Part shown: positions 13,314 through 20,588 of the stretch, in pieces
How the letters are laid out: each line of letters starts with the position of its first letter
How positions within the stretch are numbered: position 1 is the stretch's first letter
Assembly (NCBI RefSeq): GCF_013410375.1
Contig: NZ_JACCFL010000001.1
Span: 2,170,001-2,234,000, forward strand
Reading direction: 5' to 3'
Origin: Leifsonia shinshuensis
Lineage (GTDB): Bacteria > Actinomycetota > Actinomycetes > Actinomycetales > Microbacteriaceae
DNA length: 64,000 nucleotides
Position numbers and translations under genes: made by a program
Notes under the pieces: generated by a model
What the model was told of the DNA's origin: nothing
The model's database searches: none
The model's input: only the letters and a program-made list of their open reading frames with translations

Positions 13314-13376
13314 CCCTAAACGACCCGCCCAGACGGGGGATGTTCCGATCGCCAACGGCTCCCATACGCTCCGACT

Positions 13377-13979
13377 GTGGGGACCCAGCGGGAGCGCGGA
13401 GGTGGCGGACCACCCAATTCGTACGTGAGCGCCTGGTTGTCCATCGCGATCACGGTGGTGGCGATCGGTGGACTGGTTGCTCTTCTCGTGGTTCCCGGGC
13501 TCGCAGGGCTTTCCATCCCGCCGATCATCGGCCGACTCGGGATCGGCACCTTCGACGGCATCAATGCGCTGTTCTTCTTCATGTGGACGTCGATGCTGCA
13601 GCTCTTGAGCGTCAACGACGGGCTCCGATACGGGCTGAAGCTGGGGAGGACTCGAGTGCCACGGGGCCGCGCGTCCGACGTGCTTATCCTGATGGTCTTC
13701 GTTTTGGTCGCAGTCGTTTGGGGGGTCACCGCCGTTCACGGCGTCTTCGCCGCCCGCGCCATCGATCCGATGTACCTAGCTCGGCTGCCCGAAGGAGCGC
13801 CGCCCAACTCGCTCCAGCATGGTGTCGCGGATGTGATGGCCACGTACTTCATCCTCGTCGCTCTCGTTTTCGTACTCGTCGTCATCGCGCGGCTGTTCAA
13901 TCCGGTCGATTTCGATGAGTACGACGGGCGGATCCGCGCGATACTTCACCTGCGGATGAACGAGACGGCACCCCGGTAA
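13377..13979 (+). CDS. Membrane protein, four predicted segments
   Basis: This 200-residue protein has hydrophobic segments at about residues 18-42, 58-76, 101-125 and 154-172. The N-terminus is short, polar and Gly-rich, and the C-terminal tail is charged (FDEYDGRIRAILHLRMNETA). The GTG start follows the -10-like TACGCT after exactly 6 nt and has no Shine-Dalgarno, so a leaderless transcript is likely. No family is recognised. Confidence 0.65.
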   Translation: MGTQRERGGGGPPNSYVSAWLSIAITVVAIGGLVALLVVPGLAGLSIPPIIGRLGIGTFDGINALFFFMWTSMLQLLSVNDGLRYGLKLGRTRVPRGRASDVLILMVFVLVAVVWGVTAVHGVFAARAIDPMYLARLPEGAPPNSLQHGVADVMATYFILVALVFVLVVIARLFNPVDFDEYDGRIRAILHLRMNETAPR

Positions 13980-14094
13980 GACCTCCGAGTCATCCGAGGA
14001 GTGCACATCCCGGCCTGAGTGCATCCGGTCAGCGGTAGTGCGCAGAGCAGCATCGCCGCAAGGGCGGGTCGCTGCCTGCTCGCTCGTCGACGCA

Positions 14095-14508
14095 TCAGGC
14101 ACAGACGGCGTCGCCAGCCGGCTTCAGCTCGTCCACGATCCCAGTGATGACGTCGGGAAGCTGTGCGATCGCAGATCGGCTGTCGGAGCCGGACAGCAGC
14201 CGAACCTGTTCGTCGAGTCGGGAGGCCGCGGCACGGACGCGGGACGTCGCTGCCGTGTCACCTACTGCAGCCGTCTTCAGCGAGTTCTCGATGCCCGTCG
14301 CCCAGGCTGCTGCGCCGGCCGCGTCATTGTGGTCGAGACACCACGCTCGGAGTGCTTCCAGGTTGGTGACCGTCGAGCGCAGGTTCAGGCAGGCAACGCC
14401 ACCTGTTGCGGTCGCCCCGTGATCCGGGAGCGTGGAGCAGCCCGCGAGGCCAATGGCGAGAGCGAAGGCAGCGATGGTGGTGCTGAGTGCGCGGGCGCGC
14501 TCGATCAT
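14095..14508 (-). CDS. Lipoprotein, function unknown
   Basis: The 137-residue product has a type II signal peptide MIERARALSTTIAAFALAIG ending in the lipobox LAGC, so Cys24 would be lipidated and the protein anchored outside the membrane. The mature part is small and helical, with Cys residues near residues 42, 58 and 136 that could form disulphides, and a heptad-like stretch RVRAAASRLDEQVRLL. The ATG follows AGGTGG. No family is recognised. Confidence 0.7.
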   Translation of the reverse strand: MIERARALSTTIAAFALAIGLAGCSTLPDHGATATGGVACLNLRSTVTNLEALRAWCLDHNDAAGAAAWATGIENSLKTAAVGDTAATSRVRAAASRLDEQVRLLSGSDSRSAIAQLPDVITGIVDELKPAGDAVCA

Positions 14509-14566
14509 GGTTCCACCTGTCGACAACGACATCCGCGGCGATCCTATCTATGCGGTTCCGTGAGAC

Positions 14567-14821
14567 TCAGTCCTGCGGGATGACCACAGGTGGAGCGTAG
14601 GCGCCTCGGCGGTGTCGCCGGTCCCGAACCGCGACCGTCACCATCAGCGCGCCGAGCACCGCCCACGCCACGGCGATGACGTATCTCCACGGATTGCCGC
14701 CGTCCGAGATCGTGACGCAGAACCAGCACGCTGCCAGAACGAGCGGGACGACCCCGTTCCGGATCCGAGGTTTCCCGAAGGCGATTCGGAACCAGCGCGA
14801 TCCTCTCTGACTTTCCCCCAT
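14567..14821 (-). CDS. Small two-segment membrane protein
   Basis: An 84-residue protein with basic N- and C-terminal ends and two hydrophobic helices (VVPLVLAACWFCVTI and RYVIAVAWAVLGALMVTVAV). The short polar turn between them (SDGGNPW) makes a hairpin in the membrane. Function unknown. It lies behind the lipoprotein on the same strand, with 58 bp between them. Confidence 0.5.
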   Translation of the reverse strand: MGESQRGSRWFRIAFGKPRIRNGVVPLVLAACWFCVTISDGGNPWRYVIAVAWAVLGALMVTVAVRDRRHRRGAYAPPVVIPQD

Positions 14822-14914
14822 GACGCGACTCTATCGAGCCGGGAGTCGCCCGCGGCAGCCCACTGTGTCGTCTGTTCGCGGGCCCCCGCGCGACGAGCGC
14901 GCTACCCTTCACAC

Positions 14915-15346
14915 ATGCGACGGCGCCGGACCAGGGCCACCGCCTCCGGCGGAGTGGTCCTCGCTGCGGCCCTCGCGCTGTCCGGGTGCGTACTGGACGC
15001 CTGCCCGGCGATCGGATACCAGGACACCTCACCGGTGACGCTGCGGTTCGAGAAGACGCTGCCGCGCGACGCCCGGGTCGCGGCGTGCTTCGGGACCGAG
15101 TGCGCGCCGGCGGACCTGCCGGCGAGCGCGGACGGCGGCTATCGCGTGCCTCAGCAGGCGCCGTTCCTCGACGACGCCGTCCTCCTGCCGACGACCGTTC
15201 GCGTGGTGGTGACGGCAGCGGAGGTGCTCCACGACGCGGTGCACGAGATCCCGACCCGCTCCGAGCGGACGGGGCTGTGGGGTCAGTGCCCGGGACGGTG
15301 GTGGTATGAGCCGGTGGTGATCCGCTGGGACGTCGCCGGCGCCTGA
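14915..15346 (+). CDS. Putative lipoprotein
   Basis: A 143-residue protein with a basic N-terminus and signal peptide [20 protein letters not shown] followed by the lipobox ALSGC. The mature domain contains four further Cys (DACPAI, AACFGTECAP, GQCPG) and is Pro/Val-rich, consistent with a small extracytoplasmic beta domain. The ATG follows TACCCT after 6 nt with no Shine-Dalgarno, hence leaderless. An upstream in-frame start at 14612 would give a non-natural extension that overlaps the neighbour antisense. No family is recognised. Confidence 0.7.
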   Translation: MRRRRTRATASGGVVLAAALALSGCVLDACPAIGYQDTSPVTLRFEKTLPRDARVAACFGTECAPADLPASADGGYRVPQQAPFLDDAVLLPTTVRVVVTAAEVLHDAVHEIPTRSERTGLWGQCPGRWWYEPVVIRWDVAGA

Positions 15347-15425
15347 CCACGGACACCCGGGCTGTCCGGGCGCGTGCGAGCAGCACGCCGCCAGCCGGAT
15401 CCCGCGCGAACGCCACGGCACGTCC

Positions 15426-15968
15426 TCACCGTCGAAGCCGCGCCTCGCGGTAGAAGGCGCGCAGCGCTCCCCGCGTAGTAAGCAGGATCGCCGGCACGTC
15501 CGCCGTCTGCGCCCGCTCGCGGTACCCGGCTCGGCTCCGGTGACCGCCGCCCAGAATCCACCGGATCATCTCGGGGTTGAGGCGGTCGGTGACGCCTTCG
15601 AGTCCGCCGTGACGCTCGCGTTCGACGAGGGTGCGGCGGAGGTAGCGCGCCAGGCTCACCGGCGTCGAGACGTCGAGCACGATCAGGCCGGTGGCGCGGG
15701 CGAGTCGCTGCGGCAGCCAGCGCGAGTAGTTCCCCTCCATCACCCAGCGCTCGCCGTCGATGGCGGCGTCGTGCAGGCGGCCGAAATCGTCCGGGTCGCG
15801 TTCGACCCACTGCGAGCCCGGGACGTGCCGCAGGACGTCGAGGTGGACGACCGGCAATCCCGTGGCCGCACCGATCGCGACGGCGAGCGTCGACTTGCCG
15901 CTGTTCGACGGTCCGAGGACGCAGATGCGCTCGCCGAGGTCCGCCAGCCCGATGGTGACGCCGGTCAT
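15426..15968 (-). CDS. P-loop NTPase, adenylate-kinase/FlaR-like
   Basis: This 180-residue protein has a Walker A GPSNSGKST (about residues 19-27), a strand-D motif VVHLDVLRH, and WVMEGNYSRWLPQRLARATG, which is diagnostic for the FlaR/topology-modulation family of small kinase-like NTPases. It probably phosphorylates a small molecule or nucleotide; the substrate is unknown. The ATG overlaps the stop of the upstream esterase gene by 4 bp, so the two are co-translated. Confidence 0.75.
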   Translation of the reverse strand: MTGVTIGLADLGERICVLGPSNSGKSTLAVAIGAATGLPVVHLDVLRHVPGSQWVERDPDDFGRLHDAAIDGERWVMEGNYSRWLPQRLARATGLIVLDVSTPVSLARYLRRTLVERERHGGLEGVTDRLNPEMIRWILGGGHRSRAGYRERAQTADVPAILLTTRGALRAFYREARLRR

Positions 15969-16810
15969 GCTGTGCTGCTCCAGAGCCAGCGCAACGCGTC
16001 CGGCAGCAGCACGCCGCCGTGCTCCGGGCTGTGTCCGCCGTCGCCGACGAGGAGCCGGAAGTCGTAACCGGCGCGGGCGAGCGCGGCAGCGGTCTCGAGG
16101 TTCTCGGCGAACCAGTTGGACTCCGCCCGGTCCCAGTTCAGGTCACGGTGCGCGGCGTGGACGAAGACCCGCAGGTCCCGTCGCGGCGTGCCGGCCAGCA
16201 GCCGTGGATACGGGTTCCCGCCGGGCATCTGCGCGAAGCTCCCGTTGAACGTGATCACCCTCCCGAAACCGTCGGGCCGCTGCCAGGCCGCGGTCAGTGC
16301 GGCGTTCCCGCCGCTGCTGCCCCCGCAGATGCCGCGCATCGTCGGGTCAGGCGAGATCGCGTACCGGGCCTCGACGAGCGGGAGCACCTCCTCCAGCAGG
16401 AAGGACGCGTAGCGGTCGTCGAAGGCGTCGTACTCGGCATTGCGGTTCTTGACCGGCGCGCCGTCCACGTGCAGCATGCCGGGATCCACGAAGACCCCGA
16501 TCATCGGCGGCACGCTGCCCGCGGCGGCGAGGTTGTCGAGCACGATGCCGCCCCGCACGTCCCCGTCGGGGTCGAGGTACCACCAGCCGTCGTTGAAGAA
16601 CATCACCGCGCTCTCCACCGACGCGGGATGCCCCGCCGGGCGGTGCAGCCAGATCCGGCGCGACGTCCCGGGGTAGTGGATGCTGTCCGGGATCCGCAGT
16701 TCCTCCACGAAGCCGGGCGACACCGCGGGAGCGGGGTTCGAGTCGGGCCCGTACTCGTAGCGGACGCTCGTCTGGTCCTGTGGGAGGGCGGAGAACGGGA
16801 TCGTGGTCAC
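15965..16810 (-). CDS. Esterase of the enterochelin-esterase (Fes/D) alpha/beta-hydrolase type
   Basis: This 281-residue enzyme has the layout of the esterase_D family: an N-terminal strand region (RRIWLHRPAG), AVMFFNDGWWY forming the oxyanion strand, the nucleophile elbow GICGGSSGGNAAL (catalytic Ser in GGSSGG), and a C-terminal His near GDGGHSPEHGG. These hydrolases cleave esters such as siderophore or sugar esters. No signal peptide is present. The start GTG follows TAGGGT after 6 nt, so it is probably leaderless, and the promoter serves both this gene and the overlapping P-loop gene. Confidence 0.82.
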   Translation of the reverse strand: MTTIPFSALPQDQTSVRYEYGPDSNPAPAVSPGFVEELRIPDSIHYPGTSRRIWLHRPAGHPASVESAVMFFNDGWWYLDPDGDVRGGIVLDNLAAAGSVPPMIGVFVDPGMLHVDGAPVKNRNAEYDAFDDRYASFLLEEVLPLVEARYAISPDPTMRGICGGSSGGNAALTAAWQRPDGFGRVITFNGSFAQMPGGNPYPRLLAGTPRRDLRVFVHAAHRDLNWDRAESNWFAENLETAAALARAGYDFRLLVGDGGHSPEHGGVLLPDALRWLWSSTA

Positions 16811-16819
16811 AGGACGACC

Positions 16820-17323
16820 CTATGGGGCCGTGCGATCGTGTCGCAGGTGCGGAGTTCCGGAGTCGATGACGTCGATGATCGTGCCGCGATCCGCGGTGAG
16901 CAGCGCCGTCGCACAGCAGCGAACGGGCCACACGTCGCCTTCGACAACGTCTGGGGCGAAACGGAGGGTGATGTGGGGGCGGTAGTCCTCGTGCCAGTAC
17001 TGCGGCTCATCGGCGACGAACCGGGGGAGGCGCTCCACAGCCTGCGCCAGCCGTTCGTGCAGGCCGGGGAAGGGGCCGTCGTCGACGAGCTGGACGGGGA
17101 TGTCCGCGTTCGGGCCGAACATCGCCGCCGCGCCGAGCCGGGCCTCAAGGGGTTCGCCCCCGGGGAGCGCAGCACGGACGGTCTCGACGACGAGCTGGGG
17201 AGCCGCGTCCACCGCGAAATTCGACGCCAGCGTCAGATGCGCGGGCCACTCCGACCGCGCGATGGAGGTGCCGGCCTCCGTTCGGGCGAACAGGGCGACG
17301 ACCGCATAGGAGTTCATCGTCAT
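16820..17323 (-). CDS. 2H phosphoesterase, LigT-like (2'-5' RNA ligase family)
   Basis: The 167-residue protein has the two H-x-(T/S)-h signatures of the family, AHLTLAS (near residue 29) and PHITLRF (near residue 117), which form the active site for cyclic phosphate hydrolysis or 2'-5' ligation in RNA. Spacing of about 90 residues is normal. Start chosen at ATG 17323, in MTMNSYAVVALF, with GGAGG upstream; a longer frame to 17377 adds an unlikely Arg-rich segment. The physiological RNA substrate is unknown. Confidence 0.75.
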   Translation of the reverse strand: MTMNSYAVVALFARTEAGTSIARSEWPAHLTLASNFAVDAAPQLVVETVRAALPGGEPLEARLGAAAMFGPNADIPVQLVDDGPFPGLHERLAQAVERLPRFVADEPQYWHEDYRPHITLRFAPDVVEGDVWPVRCCATALLTADRGTIIDVIDSGTPHLRHDRTAP

Positions 17324-17414
17324 GAGGGGTTCATCCTCCCACCGCCGTCGCGCGCGCCGGGCGAGCCGACGCGGCACGGCGCACGAGTGCTGCTCGGTGA
17401 TTGCTCGGGTGGGG

Positions 17415-17669
17415 CTACTTCCACCGGAAGTGCACGAACACCCGCCCGAAGTTCTTCGAGTCCTTCTCGACCCGGTGGTACTGGGATTTGATCTCCGGCT
17501 GGTCGAGGAAGCGCAACACGCGCTTCTTCAGGGCGCCTGACCCCTTGCCAGGGATGATCTCGACCAGCGGCGCCTTCTTCGCCACGGCCTCCGCGATGAC
17601 CGCGCGCAGGGCGCGATCGATGTCGCCGCCGCGGTTGTAGATGTCGTGGAGGTCGAGCGTCAGCTTCAT
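17415..17669 (-). CDS. Stand-alone Smr-domain protein
   Basis: This 84-residue protein is a single Smr (small MutS-related) domain. It begins MKLTLDLHDI (the conserved LDLH strand), continues with ALRAVIAEAVAKKAPLVEII, and has the PGKGSGALKKRVLRFL loop (the H/P-G-x-G-x-G motif) used for nucleic-acid binding or nicking in this family. It lacks any MutS part. Stand-alone Smr proteins act on RNA or DNA, including in ribosome rescue in other bacteria; the role here is inferred only. Confidence 0.85.
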   Translation of the reverse strand: MKLTLDLHDIYNRGGDIDRALRAVIAEAVAKKAPLVEIIPGKGSGALKKRVLRFLDQPEIKSQYHRVEKDSKNFGRVFVHFRWK

Positions 17670-17724
17670 CCGCCCATACTGCACCCGTGGGGGAGTGTGC
17701 GGACGTTCGAGGTCTGCGCGATGC

Positions 17725-18252
17725 CTACGGGACCCAGTCGGCGGCGACCAGCACTTCCCGGGCGATGTCCTCGACGGTGCGGCCGTCGGTGGCGACTCGG
17801 TAGGCGCCGTCTGCAGCGGAGTCGAGGCGTGCGGCGGCTGTCCGACTGCGCTCGACGTGCTCTTCGAGCGCCGATCCGATCTCGCGGCGAGCGAGGCGTT
17901 CGGCGGCCGTGCCATCCGTGCTCGTGAGCAGAACGGGGAAGGCGCGGACCTCGCCACCGAGCGCGGAGACCAACGCGGGCAGTTGCAGCACGCTGACGGT
18001 GTTCGTGAAGATGAGCCGCGAGAAGCCGATCGCCCGGTAGTTGCGCCAGACGGCGGCGAGGTTCCGTTCGGCCAGGTCGATGCCGTCGCGCCACGGCTCC
18101 GGGTACGCCTGGTCCAGGTTGTCGCCCTCGATGAGCGCGTGACGGACATCCCGCCGCGCGAGGATGCGCGACGCCTCCGCGGCGACACTGGTCTTGCCGA
18201 CGCCGGAACGACCCCCGATGAAGATCGCGTCGGTCGGGCTCAGAGTCTCCAT
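17725..18252 (-). CDS. P-loop kinase-like ATP-binding protein
   Basis: The 175-residue protein starts METLSPTDAIFIGG with a Walker A GGRSGVGKTS (residues 13-22), then HALIEGDNLDQAYPEP, a lid region (RLARREIGSALEEHVERS) and a C-terminal helix. The fold is that of adenylylsulfate/chloramphenicol-phosphotransferase-like kinases, which phosphorylate small molecules; the acceptor is unknown. The ATG follows GGATGG. A longer frame to 18309 is not supported by a ribosome binding site. Confidence 0.75.
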   Translation of the reverse strand: METLSPTDAIFIGGRSGVGKTSVAAEASRILARRDVRHALIEGDNLDQAYPEPWRDGIDLAERNLAAVWRNYRAIGFSRLIFTNTVSVLQLPALVSALGGEVRAFPVLLTSTDGTAAERLARREIGSALEEHVERSRTAAARLDSAADGAYRVATDGRTVEDIAREVLVAADWVP

Positions 18253-18330
18253 GCCACCATCCTTGCGCGTGGTCGGCGGTCGCCGGTGCTGACCTGCGAC
18301 CTCGACCACGCCGGATGCGGGGTAAGCGCC

Positions 18331-18633
18331 CTAGTCGAAGCCGGACTCCCCGCCGCTCACCTCAGAGCCACGGATCAGCTCGTCGAGCCCCGCGAGCTGC
18401 ACCCGACTCTGCTCGATCGCCCGTGGTGTGAATCGGCGGACCTGCATGGCGAGGACCGCGTCCGCTTGGACCTCGTCGAATCCGAACGCCGTCATGATCG
18501 CCTCGCGCAGCGACGGATCGTCGCCGTCGGCGGCAGCGCAGACACGGAGGACGTCGGCGACGTGCTCGGCGGCGTAGATCATCGCGGCGAGCACTTCTCG
18601 ATGCAGGCGCGCGTTGCGCAGCTCGTCGTCCAT
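18331..18633 (-). CDS. Small protein resembling the C-gate region of DNA gyrase subunit A
   Basis: This 100-residue protein matches by eye the segment of GyrA/ParC following the catalytic tower. LHREVLAAMIYAAEHVADVL corresponds to the GyrA helix that typically reads like AHILEGLLIALDNIDEVI, and FGFDEVQADAVLAMQVRRFT to FGLSEIQAQAILDMRLQRLT. It has no active-site Tyr, no winged helix and no beta-pinwheel. It could dimerise or bind gyrase as a modulator, or be a domesticated fragment. Start is either ATG 18633 or GTG 18645, which overlaps the upstream stop (GTGA). Similarity is judged without alignment software. Confidence 0.65.
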   Translation of the reverse strand: MDDELRNARLHREVLAAMIYAAEHVADVLRVCAAADGDDPSLREAIMTAFGFDEVQADAVLAMQVRRFTPRAIEQSRVQLAGLDELIRGSEVSGGESGFD

Positions 18634-18641
18634 GCTGTCCG

Positions 18642-18971
18642 TCACCCTCCCTGCAACGGCTCCGGCGCGTGCACGAAGAGCAGCGCGACACTCCACAGGA
18701 CCATGCTCGCAGCGATGCCGACGACCGGGATCGCCCGTGCCCGGCGTGATGCGCCGGGAGCGGCCATCAGCGTCAGGACCGCCGCTATCACGAAAGGAAG
18801 CGCGGCGCCGGCGACCGCGAGCGGCAGCGCCGGCCTCAGTCGGTAGAGCTCGTCCCGGCCGACGGTCGGACCGGCGACATTCAGCGCGACCGCAACGCCT
18901 AGCAGGATCAGGACCACTACGACGGCGCCGTGGAGGACCAGCAGCGCGCTCGGTCGGATGCTCCACCGCAT
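18642..18971 (-). CDS. Membrane protein, three predicted segments
   Basis: A 109-residue protein with hydrophobic helices at about residues 8-30, 48-68 and 80-102 separated by short charged loops. The ATG follows AAGGGG at 6 nt. Its stop overlaps a possible GTG start of the gyrase-like gene, so the two are probably co-transcribed and could be functionally linked. No family is recognised. Confidence 0.6.
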   Translation of the reverse strand: MRWSIRPSALLVLHGAVVVVLILLGVAVALNVAGPTVGRDELYRLRPALPLAVAGAALPFVIAAVLTLMAAPGASRRARAIPVVGIAASMVLWSVALLFVHAPEPLQGG

Positions 18972-19062
18972 GACGGACCCCTTCGCCGCGGTTATCGATG
19001 ATGCTAGCCGTTTGCGCAGTGGCGTCCCCTGCGATGCGCTCCACAGCGAGCCCGCCATCGGA

Positions 19063-19242
19063 TCACGACCGCCGCGCGCGCGTCCTGACGAGCGCGATCA
19101 CCACGCCGATCACGACGAGCACGGCGAGGATCGCCAGCGGCACCCACGACGGCATGGTCCCGGTCAGTGCCACGGTGTCGTCGCACTCCTGCCCGCTCGG
19201 CGGCGGGCTCGCGCACGATGCGCGCACCAATAGAGGGATCAC
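19063..19242 (-). CDS. Very small single-pass membrane protein
   Basis: This 59-residue protein starts at GTG 19242 with GGGAG 7 nt upstream. A polar N-terminal part with Cys (RASCASPPPSGQECDD) would face outside, followed by a single transmembrane helix (MPSWVPLAILAVLVVIGVVI) and a basic end RTRARRS that would face the cytoplasm. The layout is positive-inside, with the N-terminus out. It begins 19 bp after the preceding gene and probably forms an operon with it. Too short for database-style recognition. Confidence 0.5.
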   Translation of the reverse strand: MIPLLVRASCASPPPSGQECDDTVALTGTMPSWVPLAILAVLVVIGVVIALVRTRARRS

Positions 19243-19261
19243 CCGGCGACTCCCGTCGGGT

Positions 19262-19585
19262 TCACTGCGCGGGCTCCTCGTCCGGCGGACGCGGGCGCGC
19301 GGCCGCATTCGGGAGACCGGCGGCGAGCGCCCGAGGCCGGTCCACGTAGGCCATCACCACCGCGGCGCCGATGAGGGCGACGCCCAGCGGCGACACGACT
19401 TGCGCGATGACGCGGACCGCCAGGTCGATCAGGGTGAGGAGCGCCTGGTCCACGCCGTTGGCCGAGCCCGGCTGGACGACGACCGTGTAGCCGAGTTGCG
19501 GTATCGCGATCGTCAACAGCACCCCGCCGAGCGTGAGGCCGATGCCCCACCACAGCACCACTCCCGGTCGCAGCTTCGAACCCAT
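19262..19585 (-). CDS. Small membrane protein, two to three segments
   Basis: A 107-residue protein beginning MGSKLRPGVVLWWGIGLTLG with two clear membrane helices (residues about 9-28 and 55-78), a polar outside loop, and a Pro/Arg-rich cytoplasmic tail ending PPDEEPAQ. The ATG has GGGGGA 8-9 nt upstream. It is the first gene of a leftward run of small membrane genes. Function unknown. Confidence 0.65.
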   Translation of the reverse strand: MGSKLRPGVVLWWGIGLTLGGVLLTIAIPQLGYTVVVQPGSANGVDQALLTLIDLAVRVIAQVVSPLGVALIGAAVVMAYVDRPRALAAGLPNAAARPRPPDEEPAQ

Positions 19586-19679
19586 ACAGACGTCCCCCTT
19601 CGTCGCGGTTGGTGACGATGGTAGCGGGTCGGGTCGCGGAGGGCTGAGGAGAGGAAGGAGGGGGACAGGGCGACTGCCG

Positions 19680-20378
19680 TCAGAGCGCGACGCGGATGCC
19701 GAGGTTCCTCCCGTACGGCTCCAGCCCGAAACGGGACGCCAGCCGCAGCGACGCCGCGTTGTCCTCGCGGCACCGCCAGCGCGCGAGTCCCGCGCGGCGG
19801 GTCGCGGCGTGCAGAGCGATCGCGGCCGCCTGCGCGCCGAAGCCGCGGGCCCGGGCGGCGGGAGCGACGAGCAGGCCGACGTCGGTGCGGCCGCCCACCC
19901 AGTCGCCGAGCGCGGAGACGGCCACCAGAGCGCCGTCGTCGGACCAGACTCCGAAGCGCTCGACGTCCGGCTCCAGCACACCGGACTCCTCGACCTCGTC
20001 GGCCGGGATCCGCTCGGCCATCCGGCGCACGTCATCCTGCGCAGGGTGGACCTCCGGCGCGGACGATCCGATCAGGGCGCCCGTCAGGAAGTGCGCCGCG
20101 GGGCCGAGGATCAGATGATCCGTTCCCCGCAGGGCCGACCGCCACACTGCGGCGTCGAGGGCAGCCGGGACGGGCAGCTCGCGGACGAGGCCGTCGAGCC
20201 GTCCCCGGAGCGCCGCGCGGGCGCGCACGCGCACGGTGCCGCCGATGCGCAGCACGTAGATGCCCGCGTTCGGATCGTCCACGTACGTCGTGTGCACGCC
20301 AGGGACCCTCAGCGCAGCCGGCTCCACCCGGAACACCGCGGACCAGTACTCGTCTGCTCGCTCGGTCGGGGTCGGCAC
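19680..20378 (-). CDS. GNAT-family N-acetyltransferase
   Basis: The 232-residue protein has a C-terminal GNAT domain. LVAPAARARGFGAQAAAIAL carries the acetyl-CoA pyrophosphate loop in the form RARGFG; it follows strand GGRTDVGL and precedes DNAASLRLASRFGLEPYGRN, the usual GNAT end motif. The N-terminal 100 residues are less conserved (VHTTYVDDPNAGIYVLRIGG). The acceptor is unknown. The GTG start lies 6 nt after TACGAT without a Shine-Dalgarno, so it is leaderless; a longer frame exists but reads antisense to noise. Confidence 0.8.
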   Translation of the reverse strand: MPTPTERADEYWSAVFRVEPAALRVPGVHTTYVDDPNAGIYVLRIGGTVRVRARAALRGRLDGLVRELPVPAALDAAVWRSALRGTDHLILGPAAHFLTGALIGSSAPEVHPAQDDVRRMAERIPADEVEESGVLEPDVERFGVWSDDGALVAVSALGDWVGGRTDVGLLVAPAARARGFGAQAAAIALHAATRRAGLARWRCREDNAASLRLASRFGLEPYGRNLGIRVAL

Positions 20379-20588
20379 CCAGCGATCGTAGGGTCGTCGG
20401 CCGGCGCGCGCAACGACGGCCCTCGCCCTCTCGCGAGCGCCACGGCGTTCACAGTGTCGCGCAGGCCCAGCGGCCGCCACCCGCCCTGAACGATCTCTCA
20501 GGGAACCGTGCTTGGTCTACCCCCGTTCACAGGGGTTGGATAGCCCTGCGCTCACCAGCGCATCCATCGCATCGGTGAAAGGACATCC

